A DNA stretch of 39,102 bases, taken from contig NZ_VTUZ01000068.1 of assembly GCF_008369935.1 (NCBI RefSeq), positions 1-39,102 on the forward strand, read 5' to 3'. The position numbers and the translations under genes were made by a program. The notes below the pieces were generated by a model, which did not search any database, was not told the origin of the DNA, and saw only the letters and a program-made list of their open reading frames with translations. Shown one piece after another: positions 16,607 to 24,179 of this stretch. How positions within the stretch are numbered: position 1 is the first letter of the stretch; each line of letters starts with the position of its first letter. The stretch comes from Paraburkholderia panacisoli (lineage in GTDB: Bacteria > Pseudomonadota > Gammaproteobacteria > Burkholderiales > Burkholderiaceae).

Positions 16607-17509
16607 TTAAGAGTGCGCAGACTGCGTGGCGGTGACATCGGGTTCTTCGGTCACGATCACTTCGACATCGAGACCGCGGAACGAGTGCATCGCGCCGTGC
16701 CAGGTGCCCCATAGCGGCAACGCCTGGTAGTAGTTCCATGCGACGGCAACACGGATCAGATGCCGATTGCCGACGATACTGTTGGTCGGATCGAAGTCGA
16801 CCCAGCCTGCGCCCGGAAGGTAGATCTGCAGCCACGCGTGCGTGGCGCCTCCGCCTTGCGTGGCATCGTGATTGGGCACAAAGATATAGCCGCTGACGAA
16901 GCGCGCCGCGAGACCGAGCGAACGCACCGCGTCCATCATCAGCACCGCGAAGTCGCGACAGCTGCCGCTGCGGTGCCGCAAGGTATCGCCCGGGCGATTG
17001 ACGCCTTTTTCAGTGCGCCGTACGTAAAGAAATTCGTTCTTGATTTCCAGCGCCATCGCGCGCAACAGCGCCATCGTGCCGGTCTTGCCGTGCGGCGCAA
17101 GGAATCTGCGCGCCCATGTATCGACTTCGTCGTCGGGATACTCGCGATTGCGCGCGTTCACCAGATCCGATGCTTCTTCGTTCGTGTAGGCGAAAGGCCA
17201 TGTCGCCGCGTAGCCTTCGAGTGAATAATCGGGTAGCGGCGCTTCGTAGTGCTCGAGCGTCACTTCGCTTTTGAAAAGCAGTTCCGTCGCTTTGCCTTTG
17301 AACGTCGCGATCGCGACGGAATTGTCGAAGACGTCGTGCAGCCAGTGCAGCCGCACAGGTGTCGGCGTGATCAACAACTCCATGGTGAGTAGACGCAGAT
17401 CGTGGCTCGCCCGCGGCCGGAACATCATGCGATGCTCGCCGAAACTGACCGGTTCCGAATAGCGGTACACGCTTACATGCCGCACGCTCAAGCGTTGCGG
17501 CGCACTCAT
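16607..17509 (-). CDS. transglutaminase-like cysteine peptidase family protein
   Basis: The protein has 300 residues and starts MSAPQRLSVRHVSVYRYSEP, the typical N-terminal beta-domain of this bacterial family, with FRPRASHDLRL following. The catalytic triad is complete: Cys184 (GSCRDFAVL), His224 (ATHAWLQIY) and Asp240 (VDFDPTN). No signal peptide is seen, so it should be cytoplasmic. Genomes usually place these genes beside an alpha-E domain protein and a circularly permuted ATP-grasp protein, as a set thought to build or trim a peptide; neither is present here. Downstream, 17 bp after its stop, lies the second paralogue lacking the catalytic His. The pair suggests a catalytic plus non-catalytic subunit arrangement. 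Confidence 0.9.
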   Translation of the reverse strand: MSAPQRLSVRHVSVYRYSEPVSFGEHRMMFRPRASHDLRLLTMELLITPTPVRLHWLHDVFDNSVAIATFKGKATELLFKSEVTLEHYEAPLPDYSLEGYAATWPFAYTNEEASDLVNARNREYPDDEVDTWARRFLAPHGKTGTMALLRAMALEIKNEFLYVRRTEKGVNRPGDTLRHRSGSCRDFAVLMMDAVRSLGLAARFVSGYIFVPNHDATQGGGATHAWLQIYLPGAGWVDFDPTNSIVGNRHLIRVAVAWNYYQALPLWGTWHGAMHSFRGLDVEVIVTEEPDVTATQSAHS

Positions 17510-18007
17510 TGCGCTTCACCGGGCAGGTTCGGGGGACCCGTCAGGGGAAGGGAAAGTGGAATTGCCGTGATCGCTGCAATCGCCATTTCCGTCATTTCGC
17601 CGTCCATGAAAACCTGCCGCGACAGCACGAACTGGGGCGACCATCGTGGCCGGAATCTCGTGAGCCACCTTGCGCCTTCCGGTCGTTTCCGCTCGTTTTA
17701 CGGAGAGCGCTCTTTAGTCAGCATACACGAGCCATATTGGTGGAAATCACCTGTTTTTAGCGTTTCGAAGGCGCGTGAACGCTTGACCTCGCGAAGGGGG
17801 CGGTTGTGCGCTGGGAAAGGAGCCTGTCTAGCCGCTCGAGCGAAGTACAGTCGTCACTTCGCGTTAGCGCGAATTAAATTTGTCAGTGCGCCGGGAGACC
17901 GGCAAGGAGTAATGAGTGCAAGTCTCTTACAACGAAGGTCTAGCAAACCACGTTGTCCCCGAGTCATGCGCAGTATGTCGCGAGACATGCGGCGAAGAGA
18001 ATGAAAG
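17510..18007. other. 498 bp intergenic between transglutaminase operon and IS110
   Basis: It holds the presumed promoter of the transglutaminase operon (minus strand) and the unplaced left boundary of the IS110 element. Frames on the plus strand are Arg/Ser-rich and lack motifs; I see no gene. Confidence 0.4.
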
Positions 18008-18107
18008 GGACTTCCCCGTCCCGAGGCTGCGGCGGAAGCCGGGAGCCGGCACTAACGTGCCATGATGAGGTGCAAGCCATCATCAACACCAACAGGAGGG
18101 GAAGTCC
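18008..18107 (+). promoter_or_regulatory. structured leader in front of the IS110 transposase
   Basis: GGACTTCCCC (18008-18017) and GGGGAAGTCC (18098-18107) are a perfect 10-bp inverted repeat enclosing the leader and ending at the base before the ATG. The right arm covers part of the AGGAGG ribosome binding site (18094-18099). Inside lie smaller hairpins: GGCT/AGCC (18025-18040), GGCAC-TAAC-GTGCC (18048-18061) and ATGATG/CATCAT (18062-18083). The left arm can instead pair locally, GGGAC (18007-18011) with GTCCC (18018-18022), freeing the ribosome binding site. It could be a translational switch or the guide (bridge) RNA region that IS110-group elements encode upstream of the transposase. Confidence 0.55.
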
Positions 18108-19133
18108 ATGCCTATTGTTACCGTCGGAATCGATCTCGCCAAGAACGTGTTTGCCATCCACGGCGTGGATGAAGCAGGCAAGGTGGTGTTGCGCAAGCCG
18201 CGAGTCATGCGTGACCAACTGGTAGCGGTGATCGCGCAGTTGCCGCCTTGTTTGATAGGCATGGAGGCTTGCTCCGGCGCGCATCATTGGGCACGTGTAT
18301 TCCAGCAGCATGGCCACACGGTAAAGTTGATGGCCCCACAGTTGGTAGCGCCGTACCGGATGTCTGGCAAACGAGGCAAGAATGACGCAGCGGATGCTGC
18401 AGCTATCTGTGAGGCGGTGACTCGGCCCAGCATGCGTTTCGTGCCCGCCAAGGACGAGCATCAGCAGGCGACGCTTTGCTTGCATCGAACGCGGCAAGGA
18501 TTCATCGAGGAACGCACTGCAACGTACAACCGACTGCGCGGTTTGCTTTCGGAGTTTGGTGTTGTGCTGCCGCAGAGTCCAGAGAAGCTGCGCAAGAGCA
18601 TTGCGGATCATCTGGACGACTTGCCCGGCTGGGCCAGACAGAGTATCAACGACCTGCTTGAGCATGCCGGCCACATTGAGGACCGCTTGGTCATCTACGA
18701 TCGCGCGATTGCTGGGATTGCGCGCGAAGACGAGCGCAGCCGGCGGTTGATGCAACTGCGCGGTGTCGGCCCGACGACAGCTAGCGCTCTTTTGGCCAGC
18801 ATCGGGAGTGGACACGACTTCAAGAATGGGCGTCAGGTAGCGGCATGGATCGGATTGACGCCAGGACAATACAGCAGTGGTGGCAAAGAACGGCTGGAGA
18901 CTATCACCAAGGCCGGTGACGCATATCTGCGCAGTCTGCTGGTTCTTGGAGCCCGATCCATGATGGCCAGCCTGGGAGAAAAGCAGGACCGGCTCAGCCG
19001 CTGGGTACGAAGCCTCGTCGAGCGGCGCGGCTATTGGCGAGCGGCCGTTGCGATTGCGGCCAAAAACGCGAGAATGGCTTGGGCCATTCTGAAATATGGT
19101 GAGGACTTCAAGCTTGAGCCGAGCAATGCATAA
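18108..19133 (+). CDS. IS110-family transposase (DEDD), apparently intact
   Basis: The 341-residue protein is full length. The N-terminal RuvC-like DEDD domain has Asp9 (VGIDLAKNVF), Glu53 (GMEACSGAHHWAR) and Asp93/Asp96 (GKNDAADAAAI). A coiled-coil linker follows, then the Transposase_20 domain with the helix-hairpin-like QLRGVGPTTASALLASIG and the conserved Ser region (QYSSGGKERLETITKAGD). The enzyme cuts and joins DNA with a guide RNA encoded by the element. An AGGAGGGG ribosome binding site is partly buried in a long-range stem. A 595-codon open frame lies antisense but is only a by-product of codon bias. The element is not obviously inside a gene. Confidence 0.95.
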   Translation: MPIVTVGIDLAKNVFAIHGVDEAGKVVLRKPRVMRDQLVAVIAQLPPCLIGMEACSGAHHWARVFQQHGHTVKLMAPQLVAPYRMSGKRGKNDAADAAAICEAVTRPSMRFVPAKDEHQQATLCLHRTRQGFIEERTATYNRLRGLLSEFGVVLPQSPEKLRKSIADHLDDLPGWARQSINDLLEHAGHIEDRLVIYDRAIAGIAREDERSRRLMQLRGVGPTTASALLASIGSGHDFKNGRQVAAWIGLTPGQYSSGGKERLETITKAGDAYLRSLLVLGARSMMASLGEKQDRLSRWVRSLVERRGYWRAAVAIAAKNARMAWAILKYGEDFKLEPSNA

Positions 19134-19733
19134 TTTCCCTTCGGGCAGGCAATTGGAGGCAGATGGAGAGCTGAATTTGAAGAACACCATGAGCGAATAG
19201 AAACGATCACTTTGCACTGCCAGCGGTGATGTGAAGCGGGTTGGACCCGTGCGGGGCGTACCTGACCTGTCAACTGGGAACTTAAATCCCGGAAAGCGAA
19301 TGAGGTCCTTGCGCGCGTCTTTCATCAGGGTCCGGGCCGTTGGCTCAATATGACCGGTTGTAGTTACGCAGTCCTTCACCTTCTCACATGACGTCGGCAA
19401 GGCAGCAAATTGCGATAGAAAATCAGTAGAACCCTTGCGCTCAGCGGGGAAGCCCTTGTAGACGACAGGGGAAAACATGCGGTTTCCCGCGTAACTTCTT
19501 GTAAGTGCTGACGCGACCAGCGCTGGCCGCCTCCTGGAATGACATTCTGCTTCGTTGCAGCCAACAGCACTGTTAGTGAGCGCACAAGCTGTTGGTATGC
19601 GATCAGCCACAGCTGTGTTGCGGGCGTTGCGTGGCCAGTGGGGACCACCTAGACCGTATGGCAATGGAGATTGTTGCGTGACACACGTCGAGAGCGGGTG
19701 CGGTACGATGGTGTGGCATCGAGGGAGGCGAAC
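19134..19733. other. 600 bp after the IS110 transposase, no gene seen
   Basis: The first part must contain the right end of the IS110 element. The remainder has short frames on both strands with no motifs or ribosome binding sites. Promoter signals for the small gene at 19734 should lie in its last 100 bp. Confidence 0.4.
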
Positions 19734-20015
19734 ATGGCATGGGGATGTCAACCGACCACGGCGTCAGACCTAGGGCAGCGACTGTCCGAGTTGCGGGGGG
19801 AAGCGCTTGCGGGTGTGCACGGTCGGTATTCAGGCGATCTGTGCGGGAAAGTGCTTGACCTGATCGACCACGCCGAACGGCTTCTTGTGCTTGATGCCTT
19901 CGATGAAGAAGCAATGGTCGTTTCTAGACGGCTTCTCGACGACGGGAACCCCCGTCTCGCGCTGGAGAAGCTGGCTCATATAATCGAACCGCGTCTTTTA
20001 AAGCAATCGCCCTGA
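19734..20015 (+). CDS. hypothetical protein (93 aa)
   Basis: ATG 19734 follows GGGAGGCG closely, a strong ribosome binding site, while the 21 codons upstream in the same frame look non-coding. The protein is predominantly helical and slightly acidic: SDLGQRLSELRGEALAGVHG, then KVLDLIDHAERLLVLDAFDE, then RLALEKLAHIIEPRLL. There is no signal peptide and no metal motif. I do not recognise the family. It is the first of a group of five small hypothetical genes between 19.7 and 21.3 kb that resembles accessory loci in Burkholderiales. Confidence 0.6.
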   Translation: MAWGCQPTTASDLGQRLSELRGEALAGVHGRYSGDLCGKVLDLIDHAERLLVLDAFDEEAMVVSRRLLDDGNPRLALEKLAHIIEPRLLKQSP

Positions 20016-20157
20016 CGGCGGGTGGGTCAGGATTCCGTGCAAATCGACACGATTCGGTTTGGGCGGACGGCCCGTCAACTCGGGCGGTGTCCTCTGCGTT
20101 GACGATCTGATCGGCTATGGAATTGCGATCCCCCAAAATCGCGAATCGAGCGCTTCA

Positions 20158-20421
20158 ATGAAAAGAATCTACGCGTATAAAGGCTTCGAGGTCACCGTGG
20201 AGCTTGAACCAGTTTGGGAAACTGCGGGGAGCGTCACTTTGCTGCCACCACGCGGCTTCATTGCAGTCGTGCATATTCGAACGCTGGGAGTTACTCGTCC
20301 CACGGTTGCGCCAATACGCCTGACGGCAGATAACCAGCGGCCCTTCTCGACGGAAGCTGCGGCGCTTATGGCGGGGTACAGCGCCGGACAGCGGGTAGTA
20401 GACGACACGCTTTCACCTTGA
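20158..20421 (+). CDS. hypothetical protein (87 aa)
   Basis: I chose ATG 20158, since the frame upstream of it has no coding character. The ribosome binding site (CGAG) is weak. The protein starts MKRIYAYKGFEVTVELEPVW, runs through two beta-strand-rich segments (FIAVVHIRTLGVTRPTVAPI), and ends in a helix (FSTEAAALMAGYSAGQRVVD). The pattern (YKGFEV start, conserved small strands, a final AxxxGxxxVD helix) resembles small one-domain proteins widespread in Burkholderia whose function is unknown. Convergent with the gene at 20469. Confidence 0.6.
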   Translation: MKRIYAYKGFEVTVELEPVWETAGSVTLLPPRGFIAVVHIRTLGVTRPTVAPIRLTADNQRPFSTEAAALMAGYSAGQRVVDDTLSP

Positions 20422-20468
20422 ACACAGTCCACCGCGATTCATAGCGTGCTTGAAAACGACTTTGGGCG

Positions 20469-20738
20469 CTATGCTGCCGCTTTCGCGTGGCGGGATTCGA
20501 CAGATTCACGCCGTGCAGCGGCGGCCTGATCCAATCTAGCGAGAAGAACTGAGGCTTGGTCAGTGATTCGCCTTGGCGTATCGGGGAGCGTCAACATTGC
20601 GCGGATGCGCGTCCGCCAGTAGTCTAGCTCCGCGACGGCGCTTGTCGGTGCGAATGTTTCGGGCCGTAGACGTTCCAAGTGGAAAATCATAGACTTGATT
20701 TGATCCAGTTCGTTCTGCGCTTGAACATGGGGAGCCAT
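20469..20738 (-). CDS. hypothetical helical protein (89 aa)
   Basis: ATG 20738 is preceded by AAAGGG at about nine bases; the frame continues upstream to a TTG without a site. The sequence is helical: VQAQNELDQIKSMIFHLERL, then VAELDYWRTRIRAMLTLPDT, then QASVLLARLDQAAAARRESV and a lysine/alanine end. No signal peptide, Cys pairs or known motif. Likely cytoplasmic. Family not recognised. Confidence 0.55.
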   Translation of the reverse strand: MAPHVQAQNELDQIKSMIFHLERLRPETFAPTSAVAELDYWRTRIRAMLTLPDTPRRITDQASVLLARLDQAAAARRESVESRHAKAAA

Positions 20739-20810
20739 AGGTACGACCCTTTCGAATTTCCGTTTTTGATCCAACGCTAGATTCGCGAAAATCTCGCTGC
20801 CAAGAACCGG

Positions 20811-20969
20811 TCAACGCCGAGACCGGGTCCAGCGGCACCAGTCGTGGTGGTCCAGGTTCCTGAGCAATTCCGCACGACGATGTTCGCGGCGATAGTGGCC
20901 GATCACGGCGATTGCCGCGATCACCAGCGCGAACGTACCGACCACAATCCCCATCCACGATTCGACCAT
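20811..20969 (-). CDS. small single-span membrane protein (52 aa)
   Basis: ATG 20969 follows GGAGG at five bases; an in-frame ATG four codons earlier is possible. The protein has one hydrophobic segment, MGIVVGTFALVIAAIAVIGH (residues 6-25), followed by a basic cytoplasmic tail (YRREHRRAELLRNLDHHDW) and a short Arg-rich end at TGA 20811-20813. Charge distribution predicts N-out, C-in. It is too short for routine gene callers but has a good ribosome binding site and clear codon structure. Function unknown. It lies between two other small minus-strand genes and may be co-transcribed with the one at 20469. Confidence 0.6.
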   Translation of the reverse strand: MVESWMGIVVGTFALVIAAIAVIGHYRREHRRAELLRNLDHHDWCRWTRSRR

Positions 20970-21098
20970 TGCAGCCTCCATCGTCAGGTCCGGTCCGCAG
21001 TCGCCGACCGCTTGCCGTCAATTTCCGAGATGACTTTCCTGCAACTGCGCTGCGCGTCCCGTCAGCGCCGCCATCTCAAGCTGGCCGCGCGAACGCAC

Positions 21099-21296
21099 TC
21101 AGTGAATCCGCGCAACAGCCTTCAGTACGGCTTGGCCCTGAGGCGTGATGCGGGGTTGCCGGTGCCCTGGCGCCAGCATTTCGAAAATGACTAGTTGATG
21201 TTCCAGCACCGTGCGAAGCTCCGCACGGTCCGCTTCGATCTGATCCGGCGCGTCCTCGACCAACATCAGCGTGGTCAATTCATGCGGACTTAGCAC
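21099..21296 (-). CDS. hypothetical protein (65 aa, GTG start)
   Basis: The frame opens further upstream at an ATG (21374), but AAGGAGG sits just before a GTG at 21296 whose product starts (V/M)LSPHELTTLMLVEDAPDQI. I therefore take GTG 21296. The protein looks like a miniature winged-helix: an LSPHEL helix, then DRAELRTVLEHQLVIFEMLA, then RQPRITPQGQAVLKAVARIH, whose last part resembles the wing and final helix of small MarR-like or phage-like regulators. Similar short proteins occur in many copies in Burkholderia genomes. DNA binding is inferred only. Confidence 0.6.
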   Translation of the reverse strand: MLSPHELTTLMLVEDAPDQIEADRAELRTVLEHQLVIFEMLAPGHRQPRITPQGQAVLKAVARIH

Positions 21297-21361
21297 ACGG
21301 TCCTCCTTGCGAAGGGATAGTTTCTGGGCGGAAAACCCGACCGAACCAATTAAATTTTTAA

Positions 21362-21739
21362 TTAGAGAAAACATTCTAACTTTGTTAAATTGGCATCCGA
21401 AAGGCTTCTTTTATAGGTATCTGCCCTAATTCCGTTGGCGATGAAGGCCAAACGCATGCGAAATTTATGAAAGACAGAGCGACAATCGTATGCAGTAGCG
21501 AGCGTGTCGGAACTTTCGAGGATGACGGGACCGATGATGGTCTTGTCTAGCTTTGAGCGCGTCAGGATCGAGATATCGATCTTCCCCGTCTGGCGATCGA
21601 AGTAGGCGCGTCGCGTGGCCGCCGATTGTTCGGCCTTGGCTGATTTCGAGCTGCGGATATCGTTGAAATCGAGCGTGCTGGTCGCGATGCCGCGCCAGGA
21701 GACGCACGTTCGCGCACTCGATCGCGTCGTTAGATGCAT
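21362..21739 (-). pseudogene. hydantoinase/oxoprolinase (HyuA-type) remnant
   Basis: Within this minus-strand frame, residues ~42-80 (TRRAYFDRQTGKIDISILTR, then SKLDKTIIGPVILESSDT) match the C-terminal region of hydantoinase A / 5-oxoprolinase / acetone-carboxylase beta subunits. There a YF-D tract, a hydrophobic R-L stretch and the GPxIIExxDT motif are typical. Full members have about 690 residues. Here only some 40-60 residues are recognisable (about 21500-21640), and the expected PPG-C motif after DT is lost to a frame change. Bases upstream and downstream are unrelated. It lies just left of the first IS6-family element, which suggests that local rearrangements destroyed it. Confidence 0.5.
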
Positions 21740-21852
21740 AACGCCAGGTCGGCTGTATCGCGTCCTTCCGTCTGCGTGTCACAAATTGGTGTGCTGCGGT
21801 CCGTGATACTGGTCACAACTGGCAGGGATGGGTCGTCGACCGTCGACTGGAT

Positions 21853-22690
21853 GGCTCTGGTGCAAATAGGCGATATGGACGAGATGTTTTGTTATATAAA
21901 GGACACCTGATCAGGCAGACAGGACGGCCACCCAGACTGCGGGCGCAGCGGTATCTTTGAGGCGGAGTTTCGCGAGGCTGAATTGGCCCTTGCGAATACG
22001 ATGTACCAGTTCAATACCTGAGAGAGTGATCGCGGCGTTCCGGAAACGTTTGAAGCCGAGCATGACTTTCGTCCGGGACTTGATGTTGCGGTGGTCCTGC
22101 CAGATTATTGAGATATTTCGAGGATCGGACCTTCGTGTCCTCCGGCAGCAAGCCATCGGCCTTCATCTCGCGCACGGCGCGGTGCGAGGCGGCGTAGCCA
22201 TCAAGCGTGATGGTCTTCGGCGGCTGGCCTTGATGTTTGATTGCCTTCCTGAAAAACGCTGTTGCCGCCTTCACGTCGCGCCTGGCGCTGAGCATGAAGT
22301 CGACCGTCCGACCCGCCCGATCCACCGCCCGATAAAGATAGACCCACTTGCCGCGCAGCTTGAGGTAAGTCTCGTCGACACGCCACGACTGGCCGGTGGG
22401 CCTGCAAAAGCGGTTCCACCGTTTGACGAATTCCGGCGCAAAGCGACGCACCCAGCGCAGGATTGTCGTGTGCGCCAGCGACAGACCCCGTTCCGCCATC
22501 ATTTCGACCAGATCGCGCAGGCTAAGCTTGTAGCGCAGGTACCAGCGAACACACAGAATGATCACATCGCGGTCAAAATGACGGCCCGCGAACAGTTCCT
22601 CCAGACTCTTCAGCTTGCTCATCGGCGGTTCTCAATTCGTTCAGACCGACACCTTAACCGATTCGCCCCTGCGCTATTTGCACCAGAGCC
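21853..22690 (-). mobile_element. IS6-family element, copy 1 (838 bp)
   Basis: GGCTCTGGTGCAAATAG at 21853-21869 and its exact inverse at 22674-22690 are 17-bp perfect terminal inverted repeats bounding an 838-bp element with one transposase gene. Size, repeat sequence and gene content are typical of IS6/IS26 relatives. The 8-bp flanks (GACTGGAT left, CGATGGAA right) do not match, so no target duplication is preserved; this is common after IS6 cointegrate formation or deletion. Confidence 0.9.
21911..22622 (-). pseudogene. IS6-family transposase with a 5-bp deletion
   Basis: From ATG 22622 the frame gives the IS6 start (MSKLKSLEELFAGRHFDRDV), the helix-turn-helix region (SLRDLVEMMAERGLSLAHTT), the first catalytic Asp (WRVDETYLKLRGKW) and the second (ITLDGYAASHRAV). 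After SSKYLNNL the frame breaks. The sister copy reads CTGATTGAGCAGGATCAC here, while this one reads CTGGCAGGACCAC, so five bases (ATTGA) were lost, including the codon of the catalytic Glu. The next frame continues QDHRNIKSRTKVMLGFKRFR to the normal C-terminus at 21911. It is therefore inactive, although the terminal repeats could still be mobilised by a related transposase. Confidence 0.92.
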
Positions 22691-22721
22691 CGATGGAATT
22701 GGATTGCAGGAAAATGGCGAG

Positions 22722-23558
22722 GGTTGTGGTGCAATTCCGGCGCGTCCGGTCTGTTACTCTTGAGCTTTTGACGACCACGAGCCAATGAGCAAGCTGAAAG
22801 ATCTCGAATGGTTGTTCAACGGGCGTCATTTCGATCGCGAAGTCATCGTCCTTTGCGTGCGTTGGTATCTTCGCTACAAGCTCAGTCTGCGTGATCTTGT
22901 CGAGATGATGGCTGAGCGCGGCCTGACCCTCGCCCACACTACGATCCTGCGTTGGGTGAAGCGCTACACGCCGGAGTTCGTCAAACGCTGGAATCGGTTG
23001 GCTACGACAGCCGGTCAGTCGTGGCGGGTCGACGAGACCTACGTGAAGATTCGCGGCAAATGGGCCTATCTCTACCGCGCCGTTGACCGGGCGGGAAAGA
23101 CGATCGATTTTTGCCTCAGCGCCAGGCGCGACGTGGCGGCAGCAAAGGCGTTCTTCGCGAAGGCAATCAGGACTCAGGGACGCGCTCCTGAGACGATCAC
23201 GCTGGACGGCTACGCGGCATCTCATCGGGCGGTCCGCGAGATGAAGACCCACGGGTCGCTACCCAGGCGAACGAGATTGCGATCCTCGAAGTACCTGAAT
23301 AACCTGATTGAGCAGGATCACCGCCACATCAAATCGCGGGTGAACGTGATGCTCGGGTTCAAGCGGTTCCGCAGCGCTGCCGTTACCCTCTCCGGCATCG
23401 AACTGATGCATCGCATTCGCAAAGCCCAGTTCGATCTCACCAGCATGCACCTCAAAGATACCACTTCGCCCTCGATTTGGATGGCGGTTCTTTCAGCTTG
23501 CTAAGGTATCCGAAACATGGGCGATTTCTTGCCCGCCTACCGAGTTTGCACCACAGCC
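22722..23558 (+). mobile_element. IS6-family element, copy 2 (837 bp)
   Basis: The left end GGTTGTGGTGCAA (22722-22734) and right end TTGCACCACAGCC (23546-23558) are 13-bp inverted repeats with one mismatch. They enclose an intact transposase gene. It lies head-to-head with copy 1, separated by only 31 bp. Flanking octamers (ATGGCGAG and TTTGGTGA) differ. Its right end abuts a truncated IS110 relative, so the element or its activity probably removed the rest of that gene. Confidence 0.9.
22785..23504 (+). CDS. IS6-family transposase, intact
   Basis: The 239-residue protein is full length for the family. It begins MSKLKDLEWLFNGRHFDREV, followed by a helix-turn-helix (SLRDLVEMMAERGLTLAHTT) and the DDE triad: Asp in WRVDETYVKIRG, Asp in ITLDGYAASHR, and Glu in NNLIEQDHRHIKSR. 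The end is HLKDTTSPSIWMAVLSAC. It cuts DNA at the element's ends and forms cointegrates. It is a diverged relative of copy 1 (same length and layout, with many substitutions), so the two arrived independently or are an old pair. It could act on copy 1 only if it tolerates the different terminal repeats. Confidence 0.96.
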   Translation: MSKLKDLEWLFNGRHFDREVIVLCVRWYLRYKLSLRDLVEMMAERGLTLAHTTILRWVKRYTPEFVKRWNRLATTAGQSWRVDETYVKIRGKWAYLYRAVDRAGKTIDFCLSARRDVAAAKAFFAKAIRTQGRAPETITLDGYAASHRAVREMKTHGSLPRRTRLRSSKYLNNLIEQDHRHIKSRVNVMLGFKRFRSAAVTLSGIELMHRIRKAQFDLTSMHLKDTTSPSIWMAVLSAC

Positions 23559-23571
23559 TTTGGTGACGACT

Positions 23572-24135
23572 TTACTTCGCTCTACGGCATGCCACTTCGT
23601 GTTTCTGCCAGGCACCGATGCGCTTCTCGAGCTGATTGATAGCCGCTTCGGATGCGTTGACGCGGCGCAACTGTTCGAGAAGATTTAGCGCTATTGATCG
23701 AGGTAGCGCGCCCTCAAGGTCTGCCATGCGCTCCCTGATTTCCGCCAGTCCCGCCACGCGTCCCGCGCGAAACGTCACGCCAAATTCATACAGCAACCAC
23801 GAAGCGGATTTATTTGCTTCTTCCGGAACTTGACGCGCAATGAGCGCATGCGGTGCAGACTAAGCATCACCTGCTGTGACCGGCGTGGACGCAACTGCGC
23901 ATGCATGGTTTCTGCACTGCCGTCCGGATCGCTCGGGCGTATGCCGCGGCGGTCTTGTTGGTTTGCACGAAAGGTCGAATGAACTGAGCACGACTCGACC
24001 GACGGGGCGCCGTGCCAGAAACGCGATTAAGTCATCATGGCCGAACCGCCGATTCGCGTTCTCGCCAGTTTTGGGCGTCGACCCAGTACAGCTGGAACAC
24101 CCGTTTTGCAATGTCGAGTCCATATATTCGTCTGG
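23572..24135 (-). pseudogene. decayed IS110-family transposase, cut off by IS6 copy 2
   Basis: Reading the minus strand from about 24135 and changing frames recovers an IS110 protein. It starts YGLDIAKRVFQLYWVDAQ (first catalytic Asp), then GENANRRFGHDDLIAFLARR and PVGRVVL. The EACGSAHWW segment with the catalytic Glu is missing. It resumes with FVQTNKTAAAYARAIRTAVQ, then LSLHRMRSLRVKFRKKQ, then LLYEFGVTFRAGRVAGLAEI, ending in LEKRIGAWQKHEVACRR at 23572. At least three frame changes and one deletion are needed. The C-terminal Transposase_20 domain is absent, and the gene ends 13 bp from the right end of IS6 copy 2. It is unlike both IS110 transposases elsewhere in the window, so it is a separate, older element. 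Confidence 0.85.
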
Positions 24136-24179
24136 GGCCTCCGTTCCTCAAGTGGTTGTGTCGCAACTCCGCTAATGGG

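Larger units (their letters stand above)
18008..19133 (+). mobile_element. IS110-family insertion sequence (minimal extent)
   Basis: The extent given covers the structured leader and the transposase gene only. I could not find subterminal inverted repeats or identical flanks that would fix the outer ends. IS110-group elements proper lack terminal repeats and make no target duplication, which fits. The true right end may lie within the ~200 bp after the stop, where CGGGT-TGG-ACCCG forms a small hairpin (about 19238-19252). Confidence 0.7.

Noticed and set aside
17964..19751. A 595-codon open frame on the minus strand
   Set aside because: It runs antisense to the IS110 transposase, has no family signature or ribosome binding site, and is explained by GC-rich codon bias of the real gene.
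22674..23252. A 192-codon minus-strand frame over IS6 copy 2
   Set aside because: It mirrors the transposase gene, with His/Asp-rich composition typical of antisense shadow.
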